Below, piece after piece: positions 5,437-6,616 of a stretch of 6,616 bases of DNA. Made by a program: the position numbers and the translations under genes. Source of the stretch: an uncultured Verrucomicrobiota bacterium (GTDB taxonomy: Bacteria > Verrucomicrobiota > Kiritimatiellia > CAIVKH01); assembly GCA_937894535.1 (NCBI GenBank), contig CALBHI010000377.1, positions 1-6,616 of the forward strand, in the 5' to 3' direction. The notes under the pieces were generated by a model. The model made no database searches. It saw only the letters and a list, made by a program, of their open reading frames with translations, and was not told the origin of the DNA. The stretch's first letter is position 1. Each line of letters begins with the position of its first letter.

Positions 5437-5486
5437 AACCGATGCCGCTTTTTTCAGCATCGGGGTATCGGTTAATGACCCGTCAT
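5437..5486 (+). promoter_or_regulatory. Overlapping inverted repeats upstream of the amylase gene
   Basis: The 310-bp gap 5219-5528 holds the terminator, then about 165 bp in which I see nothing convincing, then this cluster. CCGATGC (5439-5445) is a perfect inverted repeat of GCATCGG (5457-5463) around a T-rich loop. The overlapping AACCGAT (5437-5443) is also the complement of ATCGGTT (5467-5473), so two mutually exclusive hairpins can form. ATGAC-CC-GTCAT (5475-5486) adds a 12-bp palindrome right after them. Such symmetry upstream of a sugar-degrading enzyme could be an operator for a LacI-type or other regulator, or an attenuator. This is inference. No good promoter boxes or ribosome site are visible before ATG 5529. 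Confidence 0.4.
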
Positions 5487-5528
5487 GCCATGCTCTGTTT
5501 CCTCCTGTTCTAAACAACGAACGACGAT

Positions 5529-6616
5529 ATGAATAAAGTTGTCATAGCGGCTGGAATGGCATTGGCAGTAGTGCTTTCCACGACCGGGGAGGCGGGCGAG
5601 CGCGTCCAGCGTTCCAGCATGGCACGAGCGGACGTTTTCTATGAAATCTTCGTGCGCTCGTTTCTGGATTCCGACGGGGATGGCATCGGCGATTTCAACG
5701 GCATCACCCGGCGGCTCGACTACCTGCAAGCGCTCGGCGTGACTGCCCTGTGGCTGATGCCCATCCACCCCTCGCCGTCCTACCACGGATACGATGTGCT
5801 GGATTACTACGCGGTCAACCCCGACTACGGGACGATGGATGACTTCAAGCGGCTGCTGAGCGAGGCGCATCGCCGGGGGCTGCGGGTTGTCATCGACCTC
5901 GTGCTGAATCACTCCTCAAGCGGTCATCCCTTTTTCCAGGCGGCACGCGATCCCCAATCCCCTTACCGGGACTACTACATCTGGTCGGAAGCAGGCGCCG
6001 GTCATGGCTGGCACAAGACCGACCAAGGCGATTACTACGGTCTTTTCTGGAGCGAGATGCCCGACCTGAACTATACCAACCCCGACGTCACCGCCGAAAT
6101 GCAGAAGGTGGTCCGCTTCTGGCTGAACGAGGTGGGGGTGGACGGCTTTCGCATCGACGCGATCACACACCTGATCGAAGAGCATGGCCAGCACGAAAAC
6201 ACCCCGGCCACCCACGCCTGGCTGCGGCAGTTCTACACCTTCCTCAAAGGCGTAAAAGCAGAGGCCTACGTGGTCGGGGAAGTCTGGGAGGCGGGCGGAG
6301 CGCTCATCAAGGCATACGGCGGCGGACAGGAAAAGATGGACCACATCTTCAACTTCGAACTCGCCAAAGGGTACGTCAACAGCGCGCGCGGCGAAGACAA
6401 GACCAGCGTGCTTCAGGCCTTGCACATCGCCCTCGCGGAAGCGCCGCACGGGGCCTATGCCACCTTCCTGACCAACCACGACCAGGACCGGGTGATGAGC
6501 GTGGTGGGCGGCAGCGTGGAGCGGGCCAAAGTGGCAGCCTCCCTCCTGCTGACCGGCCCCGGCACGCCCTACCTGTATTACGGCGAGGAAATCGGCATGA
6601 CCGGCCGGAAGCCGGA
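5529..6616 (+). CDS. Exported GH13 alpha-amylase family glycoside hydrolase, 3' end cut by window edge
   Basis: A retaining alpha-glucan hydrolase of family GH13, acting on starch, maltodextrin or related alpha-glucans; 362 residues of the catalytic TIM barrel are visible. The N-terminus MNKVVIAAGMALAVVLSTTG looks like a Sec signal peptide, so the enzyme likely acts in the periplasm or outside. Conserved regions appear in order: calcium-type loop DSDGDGIGDFNGI (47-59), region I DLVLNH (123-128), region V MPDLN (177-181), region II GFRIDA with nucleophile Asp210, region III GEVW with acid/base Glu251, and region IV TNHDQDR with His317 and Asp318. MPDLN is the signature described for subfamily GH13_36, intermediate between oligo-1,6-glucosidases and neopullulanases. 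Start ATG 5529 is the first in frame after TAA 5511-5513 and gives the signal peptide; no clear ribosome site precedes it. Codon use matches its neighbours. The C-terminal part of the barrel and domain C lie beyond the window. Confidence 0.92.
   Translation, partial: MNKVVIAAGMALAVVLSTTGEAGERVQRSSMARADVFYEIFVRSFLDSDGDGIGDFNGITRRLDYLQALGVTALWLMPIHPSPSYHGYDVLDYYAVNPDYGTMDDFKRLLSEAHRRGLRVVIDLVLNHSSSGHPFFQAARDPQSPYRDYYIWSEAGAGHGWHKTDQGDYYGLFWSEMPDLNYTNPDVTAEMQKVVRFWLNEVGVDGFRIDAITHLIEEHGQHENTPATHAWLRQFYTFLKGVKAEAYVVGEVWEAGGALIKAYGGGQEKMDHIFNFELAKGYVNSARGEDKTSVLQALHIALAEAPHGAYATFLTNHDQDRVMSVVGGSVERAKVAASLLLTGPGTPYLYYGEEIGMTGRKP

Noticed and set aside
5215..5517. Minus-strand open frame of 100 aa in the gap before the amylase
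   Set aside because: It has no recognisable domain, runs through the terminator, and has a non-ATG start. AGGAGG on the minus strand near 5501-5506 leads only to a two-codon frame.

Overview
The window is 6.6 kb of GC-rich bacterial chromosome with high coding density and long spurious antisense frames, as expected at this base composition. The organism is Gram-negative: one gene encodes an exported protein ending like an outer-membrane beta-barrel, and a second exported enzyme is present. A bactofilin pair, a CxxC-type SelW-like protein and a Mur ligase would fit a PVC-group bacterium (Verrucomicrobiota/Kiritimatiellota-like), but that is a guess from gene content; no rRNA or other marker is present. 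The beta-barrel protein is very acidic, which would suit a marine or saline habitat.

Left half, minus strand (about 1-3178). Read in the direction of transcription, from high to low coordinates: a canonical bactofilin (3099-2671) with a strong ribosome binding site; a second bactofilin-like protein (2656-1892) with a proline-rich linker and a four-cysteine zinc ribbon in front of its beta-helix; a 390-bp gap; a small Rdx/SelW-like CxxC protein (1501-1220); and, 4 bp later, a MurC-like Mur ligase (1215 to the left edge, truncated by the window). Bactofilins are cytoskeletal polymers often tied to local peptidoglycan synthesis, so bactofilins and a Mur ligase together suggest a cell-envelope theme. 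Whether the gap separates two transcripts is not known.

The 390-bp gap (1502-1891) contains the most striking non-coding structure: a 170-bp nested palindrome (1655-1824) with perfect 16-bp ends, a side hairpin and a 14-bp inner stem. It is itself enclosed by a further short inverted repeat (1607-1615 with 1822-1830), next to a second side hairpin (1623-1646). It may be a non-autonomous mobile element (MITE- or REP-like) or a structured RNA.

Right half, plus strand. An adenosine deaminase family gene (3300-4523) is transcribed divergently from the bactofilins, with a good sigma70-type promoter. It is followed by a small exported acidic beta-barrel protein (4676-5218) ending in a clear rho-independent terminator, then a 310-bp gap with alternative hairpins, and finally an exported GH13 alpha-amylase family enzyme (5529 to the right edge, truncated) carrying all catalytic residues and the MPDLN signature. 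These three look like separate transcription units: purine salvage, an outer-membrane protein, and extracytoplasmic alpha-glucan breakdown. I see no CRISPR array, tRNA, rRNA, phage gene or defence system.
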